Assembly: GCF_001941975.2 (NCBI RefSeq)
Contig: NZ_CP146991.1
Location: 2,758,501-2,822,500, forward strand
Reading direction: 5' to 3'
DNA from: Sporomusa sphaeroides DSM 2875
GTDB lineage: Bacteria > Bacillota > Negativicutes > Sporomusales > Sporomusaceae
DNA: 64,000 bases
Shown here: in pieces, positions 1 to 8,879 of the stretch
Layout of the letters: every line of letters begins with the position of its first letter
How positions within the stretch are numbered: the first letter of the stretch is position 1
Program-made: the position numbers and the translations under genes
The notes under the pieces: model-generated
Databases searched by the model: none
Seen by the model: the letters and a program-made list of their open reading frames with translations, nothing else
Told to the model about the DNA's origin: nothing

Positions 1-428
1 GCGGCGTCACGAATAACGGTAGGCTCCTGTATTTCCAGCAGCCAGCCGTTTTCGTAAGCGCGGACAATTTCCGATGGATAGAACTGATAGCGTACTTCCT
101 TTGCGTCATGGCCATCCTCTGATAAGACTGGCAGGATAGAGCCAAGCACATCCGATTTATCCATATCCGCAAAGCAAGTGATCTTGGTGTAGGGTAGGCC
201 AAAGTCAGCCGAGAGCGCCTTTGCCAGCTGCGTCTTGCCTGATCCGGCATCCCCCTCCAATAAAATGTTGGTAATCCGCATTTCTCCCCGCTGCCAGTTC
301 CGCTTCACTTCAGCGCAAATCCGGCGTTCTGCTTCACTCTCGATATGCGACGGCGTTTTTTTCCAGACAAGCATTTTCTCTGCCTCTGTCAACTGTCTGT
401 GCGGAGACAGAAGCCATTGATTTTCCAT
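1..428 (-). CDS. AAA/MoxR-type ATPase, C-terminus outside window
   Basis: The reading frame begins at ATG 428 and runs off the left edge, giving about 142 N-terminal residues. A Walker A motif (GDAGSGKT) sits near residue 60 and is followed by an AKALS helix and a DMDKSDVLGS segment, as in MoxR-like or CbxX-like AAA ATPases that hydrolyse ATP to remodel partner proteins. Walker B and the sensor motifs lie outside the window. The start follows a GGAG that overlaps the stop of the upstream gene by design: only 8 nt separate the two genes, so it is the third gene of a leftward operon with the DUF6530-like and GIY-YIG genes. The ATPase class is well supported; the substrate cannot be inferred. 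Confidence 0.8.
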   Translation of the reverse strand, partial: MENQWLLSPHRQLTEAEKMLVWKKTPSHIESEAERRICAEVKRNWQRGEMRITNILLEGDAGSGKTQLAKALSADFGLPYTKITCFADMDKSDVLGSILPVLSEDGHDAKEVRYQFYPSEIVRAYENGWLLEIQEPTVIRDA

Positions 429-436
429 GTCTAATG

Positions 437-895
437 CTACTCCATTTCCTGCAAAATCCGGGTGAGCACACGCAGGCGCTCACCGTTTATTTCGCCCAAA
501 TCGTTAAGCGCCTGGGAAAAAGTCTGAATAGCCTCGTTAATATTCGGATTATCCGTACAGACAGCCACCGGCATAACGCCGCCCTGTACACCGATACGCT
601 CTACCGTGGGCTTGTCCGGATCATATAACAGCGGCAGCCGGTAGGCTTCCCGGAAATACAATAAGGTACGGCTGAGAAAAATCATCAGATCAAGTATTTG
701 ATGAATGGGTAATTCCATATGAATTTCCGGCTGGCCGTCAGCGTTTGCTTTCCAGATTTGCGCGGCAATCTGCATCTTTTTATTTTCTTCCAGCAGGGGC
801 GCACCCAGAGTCAATCTTTTAATGTCAGACCGGTAGGCGTTTCTGCCGTCAATGCGGTCATAGCCGTCCACAGTCATGACAATGTTTTCATTCAT
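437..895 (-). CDS. DUF6530-like conserved protein
   Basis: This encodes about 152 residues. The pattern YDRIDGRNA, then SDIKRLTLG, then a conserved LPIHQILDLMIFLSRTL helix matches what I remember of the DUF6530 family, for which no function is established. No signal peptide or membrane segment is visible. ATG 895 is preferred over an upstream TTG because an AGGAGG lies 8 nt upstream of it. The start overlaps the stop of the GIY-YIG gene as ATGA, so the two are probably translationally coupled, and the downstream AAA ATPase follows after 8 nt. The partnership with an ATPase suggests a joint role, but this is inference. Confidence 0.72.
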   Translation of the reverse strand: MNENIVMTVDGYDRIDGRNAYRSDIKRLTLGAPLLEENKKMQIAAQIWKANADGQPEIHMELPIHQILDLMIFLSRTLLYFREAYRLPLLYDPDKPTVERIGVQGGVMPVAVCTDNPNINEAIQTFSQALNDLGEINGERLRVLTRILQEME

Positions 896-1236
896 CGCCA
901 AATCCTCCTTGCTCCTTTATCTGCCGCCAGACACTGTTCGCATAATGCTTCCAGCTCGTCTGTATGATCCGCGGCGGGGTCTTCATATTTCAAAACCTTT
1001 AATACTGAAAATTCAAAACTTTTTTCACCGTATTGGTTCCAAAGCTCTTGCAGACGTTTATTCGGATGCCAGCTGGTCGCCAGTTTACAACGAGTGCTGT
1101 TGAAATCCGTCTTAGTATCTTTAGAAATGCCCAAGAAGGCTTCTCCAGTCATAATACAACGAACTGAAATTACACCCATTTCGGGTTTTCTGTTTTTATA
1201 CTCCTCAAGGAGTTGTTTCTTTCTTGCTGTATCCAT
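892..1236 (-). CDS. Small GIY-YIG-like nuclease family protein
   Basis: About 114 residues. The core MGVISVRCIMTGEAFLGIS resembles the GIY-YIG strand pair in a degenerate form, followed by a basic region (RCKLATSWHPNKRLQ) and YGEKSFEFSVLKVL, which matches the helix and strand order of short stand-alone GIY-YIG proteins of Firmicutes. The canonical tyrosines are partly replaced, so catalytic activity is uncertain. ATG 1236 is chosen because AGGTGA lies about 7 nt upstream; an in-frame GTG at 1245 is less likely. It is the first gene of the leftward operon with the DUF6530-like and AAA genes and overlaps the next start by ATGA. Confidence 0.7.
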   Translation of the reverse strand: MDTARKKQLLEEYKNRKPEMGVISVRCIMTGEAFLGISKDTKTDFNSTRCKLATSWHPNKRLQELWNQYGEKSFEFSVLKVLKYEDPAADHTDELEALCEQCLAADKGARRIWR

Positions 1237-1493
1237 TTCATTCACCTCACTTTCTCATTGTAGGAGCAAACCATACTTTCCGCAATCCACGCTCCGTAGA
1301 CAGAAAGTGATTACGCTATTATTTTCAAAAGCACTCTCATCATTCATTGTTAACTCCGGACAAAAAAGAGCAAGAATCGTGATTTTATTATATACACTTA
1401 CCCAGTCAATTATGAAGACTTGTCAGGATTACCGTAAGCGTCAAAGCAGCCCCACTCGTTTGCCATAGGTCGCTGCCTCCTTTCCCGCCCATA

Positions 1494-1536
1494 AAAAAAG
1501 AAGCAGAAAACGATTAACTTTTTTCTGCTTCTTTTT
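1494..1536 (-). terminator. Intrinsic terminator of the 1514-2041 gene
   Basis: A stem of AAAAAGAAGCAGAAAA with its complement lies around a short loop and overlaps the last codons of the leftward gene. A and T runs on both sides would let it act in both directions. The stem is perfect by eye over at least 14 bp. Confidence 0.6.
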
Positions 1537-2041
1537 GAATTGCCGCCACTAAAGTATCCACATTTACTTTTTCAGGTAATGTTGGGCTGTCTTTGTAGTA
1601 AATGTCAAACCGGTCCAGATTACTTAACACGCCGTTCATCAGGCCATATAAAGTGAGTTCTGTTATATGATTGAGATCACACACAATCGAATTGTATTTA
1701 GGCATCCAAATCCACTTATTTTCACCAACCGGACGAAAAAGCACCTGAAACGGCATCCCTGCCTTACCAATCTCCTGAATGGTATCTGTAGTTGCCGTCC
1801 TTATAGCATAGGAAATTTGATCTTCGGTTGGGGTATCAAAAGTAAAGGAACTACAGTTTTCATAGAATATATCGAAATGATCCATTGTCCAAATTAAATT
1901 ATGGGTTATCGCATTGCCGAGGAATTCAAACAGCAAATTCTTATCGCAGATAATATCTCCTTGGAACAACTTCTGCCATTTGAACACACCGCACACATCC
2001 CGAAAATACAAACGAAATGAGTCTTGTGGAATCTCAATCAT
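1514..2041 (-). CDS. Conserved hypothetical protein, 175 residues
   Basis: A soluble-looking protein rich in aromatic residues, with no signal peptide and no membrane segment. Two similar stretches, each ending in a FDIFYEN/FDIYYKD motif (around residues 56 and 147), suggest an internal duplication of an 80-90 residue unit. ATG 2041 follows a G-rich ribosome binding site (seven G, 6 nt spacing). It stands alone between the GIY-YIG operon and a small membrane protein and ends in its own terminator. I do not recognise the family. Confidence 0.62.
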   Translation of the reverse strand: MIEIPQDSFRLYFRDVCGVFKWQKLFQGDIICDKNLLFEFLGNAITHNLIWTMDHFDIFYENCSSFTFDTPTEDQISYAIRTATTDTIQEIGKAGMPFQVLFRPVGENKWIWMPKYNSIVCDLNHITELTLYGLMNGVLSNLDRFDIYYKDSPTLPEKVNVDTLVAAIQKEAEKS

Positions 2042-2177
2042 AAAGTTCCCCCCCTACAATCTTAAAAATCTGTCTAATATTTGCTTCTGTACAGAAATCT
2101 ATATTGTTAAAACTACATTTAAATAAATTTACTGATTGGGCAGTTTTATATAGTACAGTTCATTTTATGCACTCATT

Positions 2178-2372
2178 TTAAAATTTAAACATTGCTATCA
2201 TCATTGTACCCTTTGGATATACCCCCAACGCGGTCAGCGTCCGTAGTTTCCATACTGTTTGCGGCACCATTTTATACGTCCATTTTACAATCCACGGCGG
2301 ACGCTTTTTAGCAAAACATGTCGACACAATAAAAAACAATAACACTCCGTAAATTCTTTCGATTGATAGCAA
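2178..2372 (-). CDS. Small putative membrane protein
   Basis: About 64 residues from TTG 2372, which has AAGGAG 6 nt upstream. One hydrophobic segment (VLLFFIVSTCF, residues ~10-20) is followed by a basic, aromatic tail (KKRPPWIVKWTYK) and a LGVYPKGTMMIAMF motif that looks structured and conserved. It directly follows the hydrolase remnant on the same strand, so it may once have been its operon partner. The function is unknown; small size limits confidence. Confidence 0.42.
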   Translation of the reverse strand: MLSIERIYGVLLFFIVSTCFAKKRPPWIVKWTYKMVPQTVWKLRTLTALGVYPKGTMMIAMFKF

Positions 2373-2385
2373 TAAATTCTCCTTA

Positions 2386-2589
2386 TCAATTGATTTTATT
2401 GATAAATTCAAATATTGCTTGATTTACAGCTTTAGGATTATCAAAGTTTGTTCCGTGATGAGCATTGGCAATAATTTTCATTTTTGAATTAGGTATATAT
2501 GCTTATGCATATACGGTTGCTGATAATTAGTCATATTATCATGATCACCAATTAGCAATAAGGTTGGGCATTTAACTTTGTGAAGATCA
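2386..2589 (-). pseudogene. C-terminal remnant of an alpha/beta hydrolase
   Basis: Read leftward, one frame gives CPTLLLIGDHDNMTNYQQ, the strand and acid segment of an alpha/beta hydrolase; after a frameshift near 2500 another frame gives IIANAHHGTNFDNP with the catalytic histidine, ending at a TGA at 2386. The N-terminal two thirds, including the nucleophile elbow, are missing. The upstream end stops where the glg-derived repeat begins near 2600, so truncation and repeat insertion are probably one event or closely linked. The identity of the fold is clear, the substrate is not. Confidence 0.62.
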
Positions 2590-2642
2590 TTTTTACTTTC
2601 CATTCGTGTGACAGCGAACCATACTCGAAGAAGCAAATGGAC

Positions 2643-2988
2643 GAAGCAAAGGGACGTAGATTTTGCTTCTCAAAATGCAATGGAAACAAAGTTCGTGTTC
2701 CTCAGACCGAGGCTTTGCCGCCGGATTCCTGCAGATTCCACCTTCACGAGGGACACCCTTACCTTTAGCTAACGTCTGGTACTTATCAACCCGTACCGAA
2801 CTTTCACCGACTAGTAAGCGCTCATGCCGGGCACACAAGTATAAGAGGCTGTGTGAAAGCACAGCCCCTTGGTCCAATTAGCTCTTTACTAGTGTTGTCT
2901 CAAACACGGCGGTCGCTCTGCAAGATCCCATACAGATAGCGCATATTCGGCAAACGCCCGGTCACCAGCAAAAATGCCGGAATGAACT
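2643..2988. repeat. Copy of REP plus glgP 3' end (partner at 8980-9325)
   Basis: This stretch matches 8980-9325 nearly base for base, starting at a REP-like sequence with a GGGACGTA core and continuing through the glgP terminator region and roughly the last 100 bp of glgP. It carries a glgP stop codon and C-terminal codons but no gene. It is the left half of an internally deleted copy of the glycogen locus. Confidence 0.88.
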
Positions 2989-3214
2989 AATTTATCTTTT
3001 AAGATATACTTCCAAAGCTGCCAATAGTGACCACAATCCGATCTTTAATTAAGGTGCAATTTTAGCTTTCGATTTGCAATACTACCTGAAGCTGTAAATG
3101 TAGTATTATCTCGTGTTTAAAAAATATTCTGACCAATAATAGGAACAATGGGGTATACCTATTACAATATATATAGTTGCCACTACGGCTATAATTAAAA
3201 AATATTTATTTAGG
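2989..3214. repeat. Copy of glgC upstream flank (partner at 13167-13394)
   Basis: It matches 13167-13394 with a handful of substitutions and small gaps, starting at AATTTATCTTTTAAGATA. In the intact locus this lies upstream of glgC, 3.8 kb away from the sequence that is adjacent to it here. The junction at 2985-2990 shows no long microhomology. Confidence 0.88.
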
Positions 3215-3328
3215 ACAGAAGCGTAGGGACGGACAGAAGCGCGGGGAAGCGTGGGGACGTACATTTTGCTTCGCAAAACGCAAAAAGGAGCAAAAAGAAC
3301 GTCCCCACGCTTCTCTCCAAAACTAAAA
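3215..3328. repeat. REP-like element
   Basis: It contains GGGGACGTAC, the inner hairpin ATTTTGC-TTC-GCAAAAC and, 30 nt on, AACGTCCCC, so the outer ends are also complementary. The same arrangement occurs at 15467-15540 and in part at 8980-9030, 13561-13589 and 17153-17190. The element supplies the first ~25 in-frame codons read into the transposase fragment that follows. Confidence 0.78.
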
Positions 3329-3330
3329 AA

Positions 3331-3865
3331 ATGCAATGCCAATGATTACAAGCGCTTCATTGCTACGTTCTCTTCTACCATTGACGGCGAAATGGCTGAC
3401 AAAGAGGTCTATGATATTGACAATGATTTAATTGAAAAAAAAGCTATTTATGATGGTTTTTATGCCGTATGCACCAATCTGCAAGAGGATGCCTCTAGTA
3501 TTATTAATATTAATAGACGACGCTGGGAAATTGAAGAATCTTTCCGTATTATGAAGGCAGAGTTCAAAGCAAGACCCGTATTTTTGCAGAGAGATGATAG
3601 GATTAAGGCTCATTTTGCAACATGCTTTATTTCTTTGATGATTTACCGCCTGCTGGAAAAAAAGCTTTCAGATCAATATACCGTGAGCGAGATTGTATCT
3701 GGACTTAGAGGCATGAATTTTTTTGAAGTCAATGGGGAAGGATACATTCCCACTTACACTAGAACTGATTTTACTGATGATCTTCATGATAATTTTGCCT
3801 TTCGCACTGACTATCAGATTGTCCATTTGAAACAAATGAAAAAAATTTTTAAAGATTCCAAATGA
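3331..3865 (+). pseudogene. IS1634/IS4-type transposase, 3' fragment
   Basis: About 178 residues of a DDE transposase C-terminus. The RRRWEIEESFRIMKAEF segment carries the conserved Y/W-x2-R/E-x3-E-type signature of IS4/IS1634 enzymes with the third catalytic acid, and the following FATCFISLMIYRLLEKKL helix is typical. The first two catalytic acids and the DNA-binding domain are absent because the gene joins the REP-like element at about 3330. An apparent ATG at 3251 lies inside the REP and is not the native start. It is a dead insertion sequence remnant, followed by a terminator-like hairpin. Confidence 0.78.
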
Positions 3866-3900
3866 CTCAAAACATTACTCACTTTTTTCGAAAATATAAA

Positions 3901-3946
3901 AGGCCTACCGAGCCTTGATTTTTTTTCAAGGCTTGATAGGCTCTTT
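3901..3946 (+). terminator. Terminator-like hairpin after the transposase fragment
   Basis: The stem pairs GAGCCTTGA with TCAAGGCTT around a T-rich loop, with outer GCCTA/TAGGC pairs, and is followed by CTTTTTGTC. It probably ended the original transposase transcript. Confidence 0.55.
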
Positions 3947-4154
3947 TTGTCTTAATATCTGTCAAAGATGAGAGTATACTTGTCAAATCCTAAACTTTCA
4001 ATTACACTCAACAAGACTATTGGTTCCAAGCAATTAATGGTATACTTAACTTGTAAACTTTGACAAGCCAACAATCCATCTTATCCGGTCTGCCTGCTGC
4101 GGCAAGTGGCGGCAACCGCTATAAAAACTACCGAAAGGAGCTAGTTTTATTGAT

Positions 4155-4367
4155 ATGATGAACCGTAATCCGATGCTTGCCGGAATGGACGCCTGCCCTC
4201 CGTCAATCCGGGTGATGGAAAAACTGCTCAAGGTTGTACAGCAGCTCTCCGCCACACACGATTTGCAATCTGTTATGGATATTGTCCGTCATTCGGTACG
4301 CCAACTTACCGGCTCCGACGGAGCGACTTTCGTTTTGCGCGACGGCAATCCTTCTCTTTTTTCATGA
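4155..4367 (+). pseudogene. Truncated GAF-domain signalling protein
   Basis: A 70-residue frame with a MEKLLKVVQQLSATHDL helix followed by SVMDIVRHSVRQLTGSD and GATFVLRDG. This is the opening helix and first two strands of a GAF domain as found at the head of histidine kinases and diguanylate cyclases. The frame then diverges into PSLFS and stops, so at least 80% of the original protein is lost. An AAAGGAG lies 14 nt upstream. The truncation lies immediately before the sigma-54 activator gene. Confidence 0.55.
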
Positions 4368-4466
4368 ACATGCCCTGATCCTAGTATTGTAATAATATAG
4401 AACAAAATGTATATTTATGTTAAACTTGAATTATGCGAATATTCTTTAAGAAAAGGGTGGACAAAA

Positions 4467-6023
4467 ATGCGCATTAAAATTCCCAATATTGACCGCGTGG
4501 GGCTGGTGTTTGATATTGCCCGGGTACTTGCTGCTCAGCACATCAACATTATCTCCATGGAGGTCGACTTAGAAATAGTTTATTTGGAAACCGCGCCGTT
4601 GTCAGAAGAAAATATCTTGACTCTTTTTGACAAGCTTCGCACAATTCCCGACATTTTGGATATTGTTCCGGTTGATCTGATGCCCCACCAGGAAAAAGCC
4701 GAGCAACTTGCCGCAGTACTTGCTGCCGCCAATGACGGAATTTTGGCTATTGACCGTCATGGACGAATTACCCAGTATAACCCCGCCGCCGCAAAAATCA
4801 TGCATATTCCCTGTGCTGAGGCTCTTGGCCGGGAGCTGCTTACTGTATTCCCCTACTGCCACTCGCTGATGGAATCAATGAAAAAAGGATTAAGTTATAC
4901 CAACCGTGAAATGTTTGTCGAAGAAACCAACAGCCATTATCTGGTCAGCAGCCGCCCCCTGCTTGATCAATCCGGTGAGATAACCGGGGCAATGGCAATC
5001 CTGAAAGACATCCGGGATGTACGCAAGCTCTTTCAGCAGCTTACCGAACAGCCGGCCATGACTTTTCAGGAAATACTCCATCGCAGTAAATCGATGCGGC
5101 AGGTGATCGCGCTGGCCAAAGCTTACGCCCGGGGCGGTTCAACTGTATTAATCCGGGGGGAAACCGGTACAGGCAAGGAGCTGTTCGCCCGGGCACTGCA
5201 CGCGGCCTCGCCGCGGGCCGATAATATATTCGTACCGGTAAACTGCGCTGCCATCCCGGACACGCTGCTCGAAAGCGAGTTGTTCGGTTATGAGGAAGGT
5301 GCCTTTACCGGGGCTGTCAAGGGTGGCAAACAAGGGCTGTTTGAACTCGCCAACAGCGGAACGCTGTTTCTGGACGAGATCGGCGAAACCTCTTCGCATT
5401 TGCAAGCCAAACTGCTGCGCGTACTCCAGGATCGCAAAGTAAGACGGATTGGCAGCAGCCGGGAAATAGCGGTCGATGTCCGCATCCTGGCGGCAACCAA
5501 CCGCAATCTGGAGGATATGATCGCCGGAGGCACCTTCCGTGAAGATTTATATTACCGCCTTAATGTTATTCCTTTGTTTTTACCGCCGCTGCGTGAGCGC
5601 CGGGAGGATATTCCCCTGCTTGTTGATTTTTTCCTGCGCCGCTTCTCGACCAAGCTGCATAAGCAGGTGGATACGGTAAGCGAAACAGCCCTGCAAAAAT
5701 TATGTGCCTACACCTGGCCCGGCAACATTCGCGAACTGGAAAACGTAATTGAGCGCGCCGTTAATATTGTTACCGGCCCGACGCTGCTGACTGATCATAT
5801 TATTTTGCAGCACAGTGCACCTGCCGCCAAAGTACACTTGCCGGTCCTGCACCATACGCTGGAGGAGGCGCTGGAGGAAACGGAGCGCGAACTATTGTGC
5901 CGGGCGATGCGGCAGTTCCACACCTCCCGCCAAATTGGTAAAATGCTGGGACTGTCTCATACCACAGTACTCAAAAAACTGCGTAAGCACGGCCTGTCAC
6001 TCAATCATTTCACCCCAGCTTAA
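4467..6023 (+). CDS. TyrR-like sigma-54-dependent transcriptional activator
   Basis: 518 residues from ATG 4467, chosen for the AAAGGGTGG 6 nt upstream. Domains in order: an ACT-like effector domain (~1-75), a PAS domain (~80-185, NDGILAIDRHGRI), a sigma-54 AAA+ domain (~205-430) with Walker A GETGTGKE, the sigma-54 contact loop GAFTGA, Walker B LFLDEIGE and the R-finger region FREDLYYRL, and a C-terminal HTH (TSRQIGKMLGLSHTTV). There is no receiver domain, so it senses a small ligand directly, as TyrR does with amino acids. It faces an amino acid permease and alanine dehydrogenase, and the ald promoter is of sigma-54 type, so these are its likely targets. The GAFTGA loop is intact, unlike in E. 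coli TyrR. Its 3' end overlaps the permease 3' end by 4 nt. Confidence 0.93.
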   Translation: MRIKIPNIDRVGLVFDIARVLAAQHINIISMEVDLEIVYLETAPLSEENILTLFDKLRTIPDILDIVPVDLMPHQEKAEQLAAVLAAANDGILAIDRHGRITQYNPAAAKIMHIPCAEALGRELLTVFPYCHSLMESMKKGLSYTNREMFVEETNSHYLVSSRPLLDQSGEITGAMAILKDIRDVRKLFQQLTEQPAMTFQEILHRSKSMRQVIALAKAYARGGSTVLIRGETGTGKELFARALHAASPRADNIFVPVNCAAIPDTLLESELFGYEEGAFTGAVKGGKQGLFELANSGTLFLDEIGETSSHLQAKLLRVLQDRKVRRIGSSREIAVDVRILAATNRNLEDMIAGGTFREDLYYRLNVIPLFLPPLRERREDIPLLVDFFLRRFSTKLHKQVDTVSETALQKLCAYTWPGNIRELENVIERAVNIVTGPTLLTDHIILQHSAPAAKVHLPVLHHTLEEALEETERELLCRAMRQFHTSRQIGKMLGLSHTTVLKKLRKHGLSLNHFTPA

Positions 6024-7420
6024 TCTTCGGCATGCGCAGCTTCATCCTTATTCAATGTACTGTTTTTATAACTGTAGCCAAAGTATACCGCAAAACCAAC
6101 CAGACACCAGACAACAAAGCGAATCCAGGTATCCAGCGGCAGGTTATACATCAGAAAACCGCAGGATAACACTGCCAGCGGCGCTACGACAATCAGAGCC
6201 GGACATCTGAACGTGCGCGGAATATCCGGCTTGGTGTACCTGAGTACCAGCACACCAACAGAAGCAATGAGAAAGGCGCTTAACGTCCCAATATTGGCCA
6301 TTTCAGCAATTAAGCCGATCGGCGCAAAGCCGGCAATAGCTGCAACCAGAATGGCGCCAACAATAGTGACCATATACGGTGTTTTATAAACCGGGTGAAT
6401 CTTACAGACGGATGCCGGAACCATACCATCCCGGGACATCGCAAAGAACACGCGGGCCTGCCCGTACAACAGCACCAGCAATACAGTGGTAATGCCGCAA
6501 ATAGCGCCAACCCCCACCAGGGCTGATCCGATATTATAACCGATATAGCGCAGAGCATAGGCCACCGGTTCCGGGTTGTTGAGCTGGGCATAAGGAACAA
6601 CACCGGTCAGCACAGCGGAAACGGCTACATATAAAATGGTGCAGATAAGCAGCGAACCGACAATCCCGATGGGCAGATCCCGGCCCGGATTACGGCATTC
6701 TTCCGCTGATGTAGCGACTGCATCAAAGCCGATGTAGGCAAAGAAGACAATAGCCGCCCCGCCGGCCACCCCGGCGAAACCAAAAGGCATGAACGGTTCC
6801 CAGTTCATCGGGTTGACTTTAGGCCCGGCCAGGAACAGGAAGATGAATACGGCAGCCAGCTTAATGATAACCAGAACCTTATTCAATGTGACGCTTTCCT
6901 TGGTGCCGCGCACCAGCAGAAAACTTAAAAACATAACGATTAAAATTGCCGGGATATTGATGATGCCGCCGTCTGCCGGCACCAGTGTATATGCTGTGGG
7001 TAAATCAATACCGCCGGCTTTTAATAACCCGACCACATAACCCGACCAGCCGGCCGCTACCGCGCTGGATGTTACGGTATATTCCAGAATCAGGTTCCAC
7101 CCGACAATAAACGCCACAAACTCACCAAGCGAAGCATAAGTATAGGTATAAGCACTGCCGGCTGATGGAACGATCGATGCAAATTCCGCATAGGCCAGCG
7201 CGGCAAACGTGCAAGCCAGACCGGAAAGCACAAAGGATAACATAACCGCCGGCCCGGCGTACTTGGCAGCAGCAACTCCCGTAAGTACGAAAATGCCGGT
7301 TCCAATGACACAGCCGATACCTAGAAGCACCAGATCAGTTGCGCCCAGGCTTTTTTTCATCCCGGACACTTCAGCCATCGACCTTAACGTTTCAATACTT
7401 TTTGTTCTGAATAAGTCCAT
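6020..7420 (-). CDS. APC-family amino acid permease
   Basis: 466 residues with 12 predicted hydrophobic segments. The N-terminal GIGCVIGTGIFVLTG motif in the first membrane helix and the PSAGSAYTYTYASLGEF segment are signatures of the APC superfamily cationic/neutral amino acid transporters (YfnA/CAT-like), which import amino acids with protons at the cytoplasmic membrane. ATG 7420 is preferred because GAGGAG lies 7 nt upstream; two earlier ATGs overlap the ribosome binding site. It lies downstream of ald on the same strand with a 240-nt gap containing a strong inverted repeat, and next to a TyrR-like activator, so uptake of an amino acid such as alanine for catabolism is likely (inference). 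Confidence 0.92.
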   Translation of the reverse strand: MDLFRTKSIETLRSMAEVSGMKKSLGATDLVLLGIGCVIGTGIFVLTGVAAAKYAGPAVMLSFVLSGLACTFAALAYAEFASIVPSAGSAYTYTYASLGEFVAFIVGWNLILEYTVTSSAVAAGWSGYVVGLLKAGGIDLPTAYTLVPADGGIINIPAILIVMFLSFLLVRGTKESVTLNKVLVIIKLAAVFIFLFLAGPKVNPMNWEPFMPFGFAGVAGGAAIVFFAYIGFDAVATSAEECRNPGRDLPIGIVGSLLICTILYVAVSAVLTGVVPYAQLNNPEPVAYALRYIGYNIGSALVGVGAICGITTVLLVLLYGQARVFFAMSRDGMVPASVCKIHPVYKTPYMVTIVGAILVAAIAGFAPIGLIAEMANIGTLSAFLIASVGVLVLRYTKPDIPRTFRCPALIVVAPLAVLSCGFLMYNLPLDTWIRFVVWCLVGFAVYFGYSYKNSTLNKDEAAHAED

Positions 7421-7461
7421 ACACATTCTCCTCATTATTTAGTTTTAATTTAACCGGGCCG

Positions 7462-7506
7462 GTACCGCAGCAGCCATGCCGGCCATAGCTGCCACTGCTG
7501 CGGTAC
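7462..7506. repeat. Inverted repeat between ald and the permease gene
   Basis: Perfect 12-bp arms GTACCGCAGCAG / CTGCTGCGGTAC are separated by 21 nt that can pair further (CAGCCATG/CATAGCTG). It sits about 40 nt upstream of the permease start and has no T-run on the minus strand, so it looks more like an mRNA processing or attenuation hairpin than a terminator. Confidence 0.6.
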
Positions 7507-7661
7507 AGCGCCGGCGAGTCTCAGCCCTAAAACAGTTTAATCGATCGTGCAGACTCTCCCTTAATTATTTAAGACTAAATTTCATCCTATGTCAATCGAC
7601 AGATCAGCGTTCTTTCCACTGACACAGGACTTTGCCATAAATAGACGCCCCTGCCGCGTAC

Positions 7662-8777
7662 TTATAACAGTTCATACAATGGATAGTAGGATGTGTTCAG
7701 TGCATCGGCAACACTTTTATAAGTGATTTTCCCATCAAAAACGTTGACCCCTTTATCCAGGCCCGGATTGTCCAGAATAGCCTTTTTCCAACCCTTATTG
7801 GCGATTTGCAGCGCATAGTTCAAGGTGGCATTAGTCAGGCCGAAGGTTGACGTACGGGCCACAGCGCCAGGCATATTGGCCACCGAATAGTGGATAACGC
7901 CATGCCGGGTATAAGTGGGTTCACTGTGAGTGGTGACCCGGTCAACTGTTTCGATGGAGCCGCCCTGATCAATGGCTACATCCACAATCACCGAGCCGTC
8001 CTCCATGCTCCGGACCATATCTTCGCTTACCAGCTTAGGCGCCTTGGCGCCGGGTATCAGTACCGCACCGATCAGCAGATCTGCTTTGCGTACCCAGTGG
8101 GCGATATTATAGCTGTTGGACATCACGGTTACCACGCTGCTGCCAAAAATATCATCCAAATACCGCAGACGTTCCAGTGAACAATCAATAATGGTTACTC
8201 TAGCCCGCAGGCCGATGGCCATCTTAGCTGCATTGGTGCCAACAATTCCACCGCCGATAATGACCACCTGCGCAGCCTCAACGCCCGGAATACCGCCCAG
8301 CAGGGAGCCTTTCCCGCCATAAGGCTTTTCAAGAAATTGCGCGCCGATTTGCACCGCCATACGGCCGGCAACTTCACTCATTGGTGACAACAGCGGCAGC
8401 GAATGGTTGGGGCCTTCAATCGTTTCATAGGCAATGCCGATTACCTTTTTATCCAGTAATGCTTTAGCCAGCGCCGGTTCCGGAGCCAAATGGAGATAAG
8501 TATATAGGATCTGGCCTTCGTGAAATAAATCATACTCCTCCGGCAAAGGTTCTTTGACCTTGATAATCATATCGGCTTCGGCAAACAGCGCTTTTTTATC
8601 ACTCACAATCAGACCGCCAACTTTGCGATAATCCTCATCAGCAAAGCCGCTGCCAATACCGGCGCTTTTTTCAACCAGCACGGTGTGACCGGCTTTACAC
8701 AAAGCGTCGGTTCCCGCCGGAGTAAGTCCCACCCTGTTTTCGTTATTCTTAATTTCTTTTACCACTCCAATAATCAT
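7662..8777 (-). CDS. ald: Alanine dehydrogenase
   Basis: 371 residues, the usual length. The N-terminus [20 protein letters not shown] is the classic Ald opening, with substrate-binding Arg15 and Lys near residue 75 (IKVKEP), His96 in YLHLAPE, and the Rossmann motif [13 protein letters not shown] around residue 175. The enzyme converts L-alanine, NAD and water to pyruvate, ammonia and NADH in the cytoplasm. ATG 8777 has GGAGGGG 7 nt upstream. A sigma-54 promoter lies 46 nt upstream of the start and a TyrR-like activator gene is two genes away. Together with the permease this forms an alanine uptake and catabolism module. Confidence 0.97.
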   Translation of the reverse strand: MIIGVVKEIKNNENRVGLTPAGTDALCKAGHTVLVEKSAGIGSGFADEDYRKVGGLIVSDKKALFAEADMIIKVKEPLPEEYDLFHEGQILYTYLHLAPEPALAKALLDKKVIGIAYETIEGPNHSLPLLSPMSEVAGRMAVQIGAQFLEKPYGGKGSLLGGIPGVEAAQVVIIGGGIVGTNAAKMAIGLRARVTIIDCSLERLRYLDDIFGSSVVTVMSNSYNIAHWVRKADLLIGAVLIPGAKAPKLVSEDMVRSMEDGSVIVDVAIDQGGSIETVDRVTTHSEPTYTRHGVIHYSVANMPGAVARTSTFGLTNATLNYALQIANKGWKKAILDNPGLDKGVNVFDGKITYKSVADALNTSYYPLYELL

Positions 8778-8822
8778 GCATTATCCCCTCCAGAATTAAA
8801 TTAAGCTTCTGTCCTTTATCAT

Positions 8823-8838
8823 TGCAAAATCTATGCCA
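8823..8838 (-). promoter_or_regulatory. Sigma-54 promoter of ald
   Basis: On the minus strand the sequence is TGGCATAGATTTTGCA. It matches the consensus TGGCAC-N5-TTGCA with one change, has GG and GC exactly 10 nt apart, and would start transcription near 8812, 35 nt before the ald ATG. Confidence 0.78.
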
Positions 8839-8879
8839 AAAGCACGAGCACTTAATTTTCAGCAGGATTATTATTTTCC

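Noticed and set aside
7467-7480. GG-N10-GC pattern upstream of the permease gene
   Set aside because: The -24/-12 spacing fits sigma-54, but the -12 part reads CTGC rather than TTGC and the site lies within a GC-rich hairpin, so it is likely chance.
7462-7506. Rho-independent terminator for ald
   Set aside because: The stem is good, but no T-run follows on the minus strand, so I list it only as an inverted repeat.
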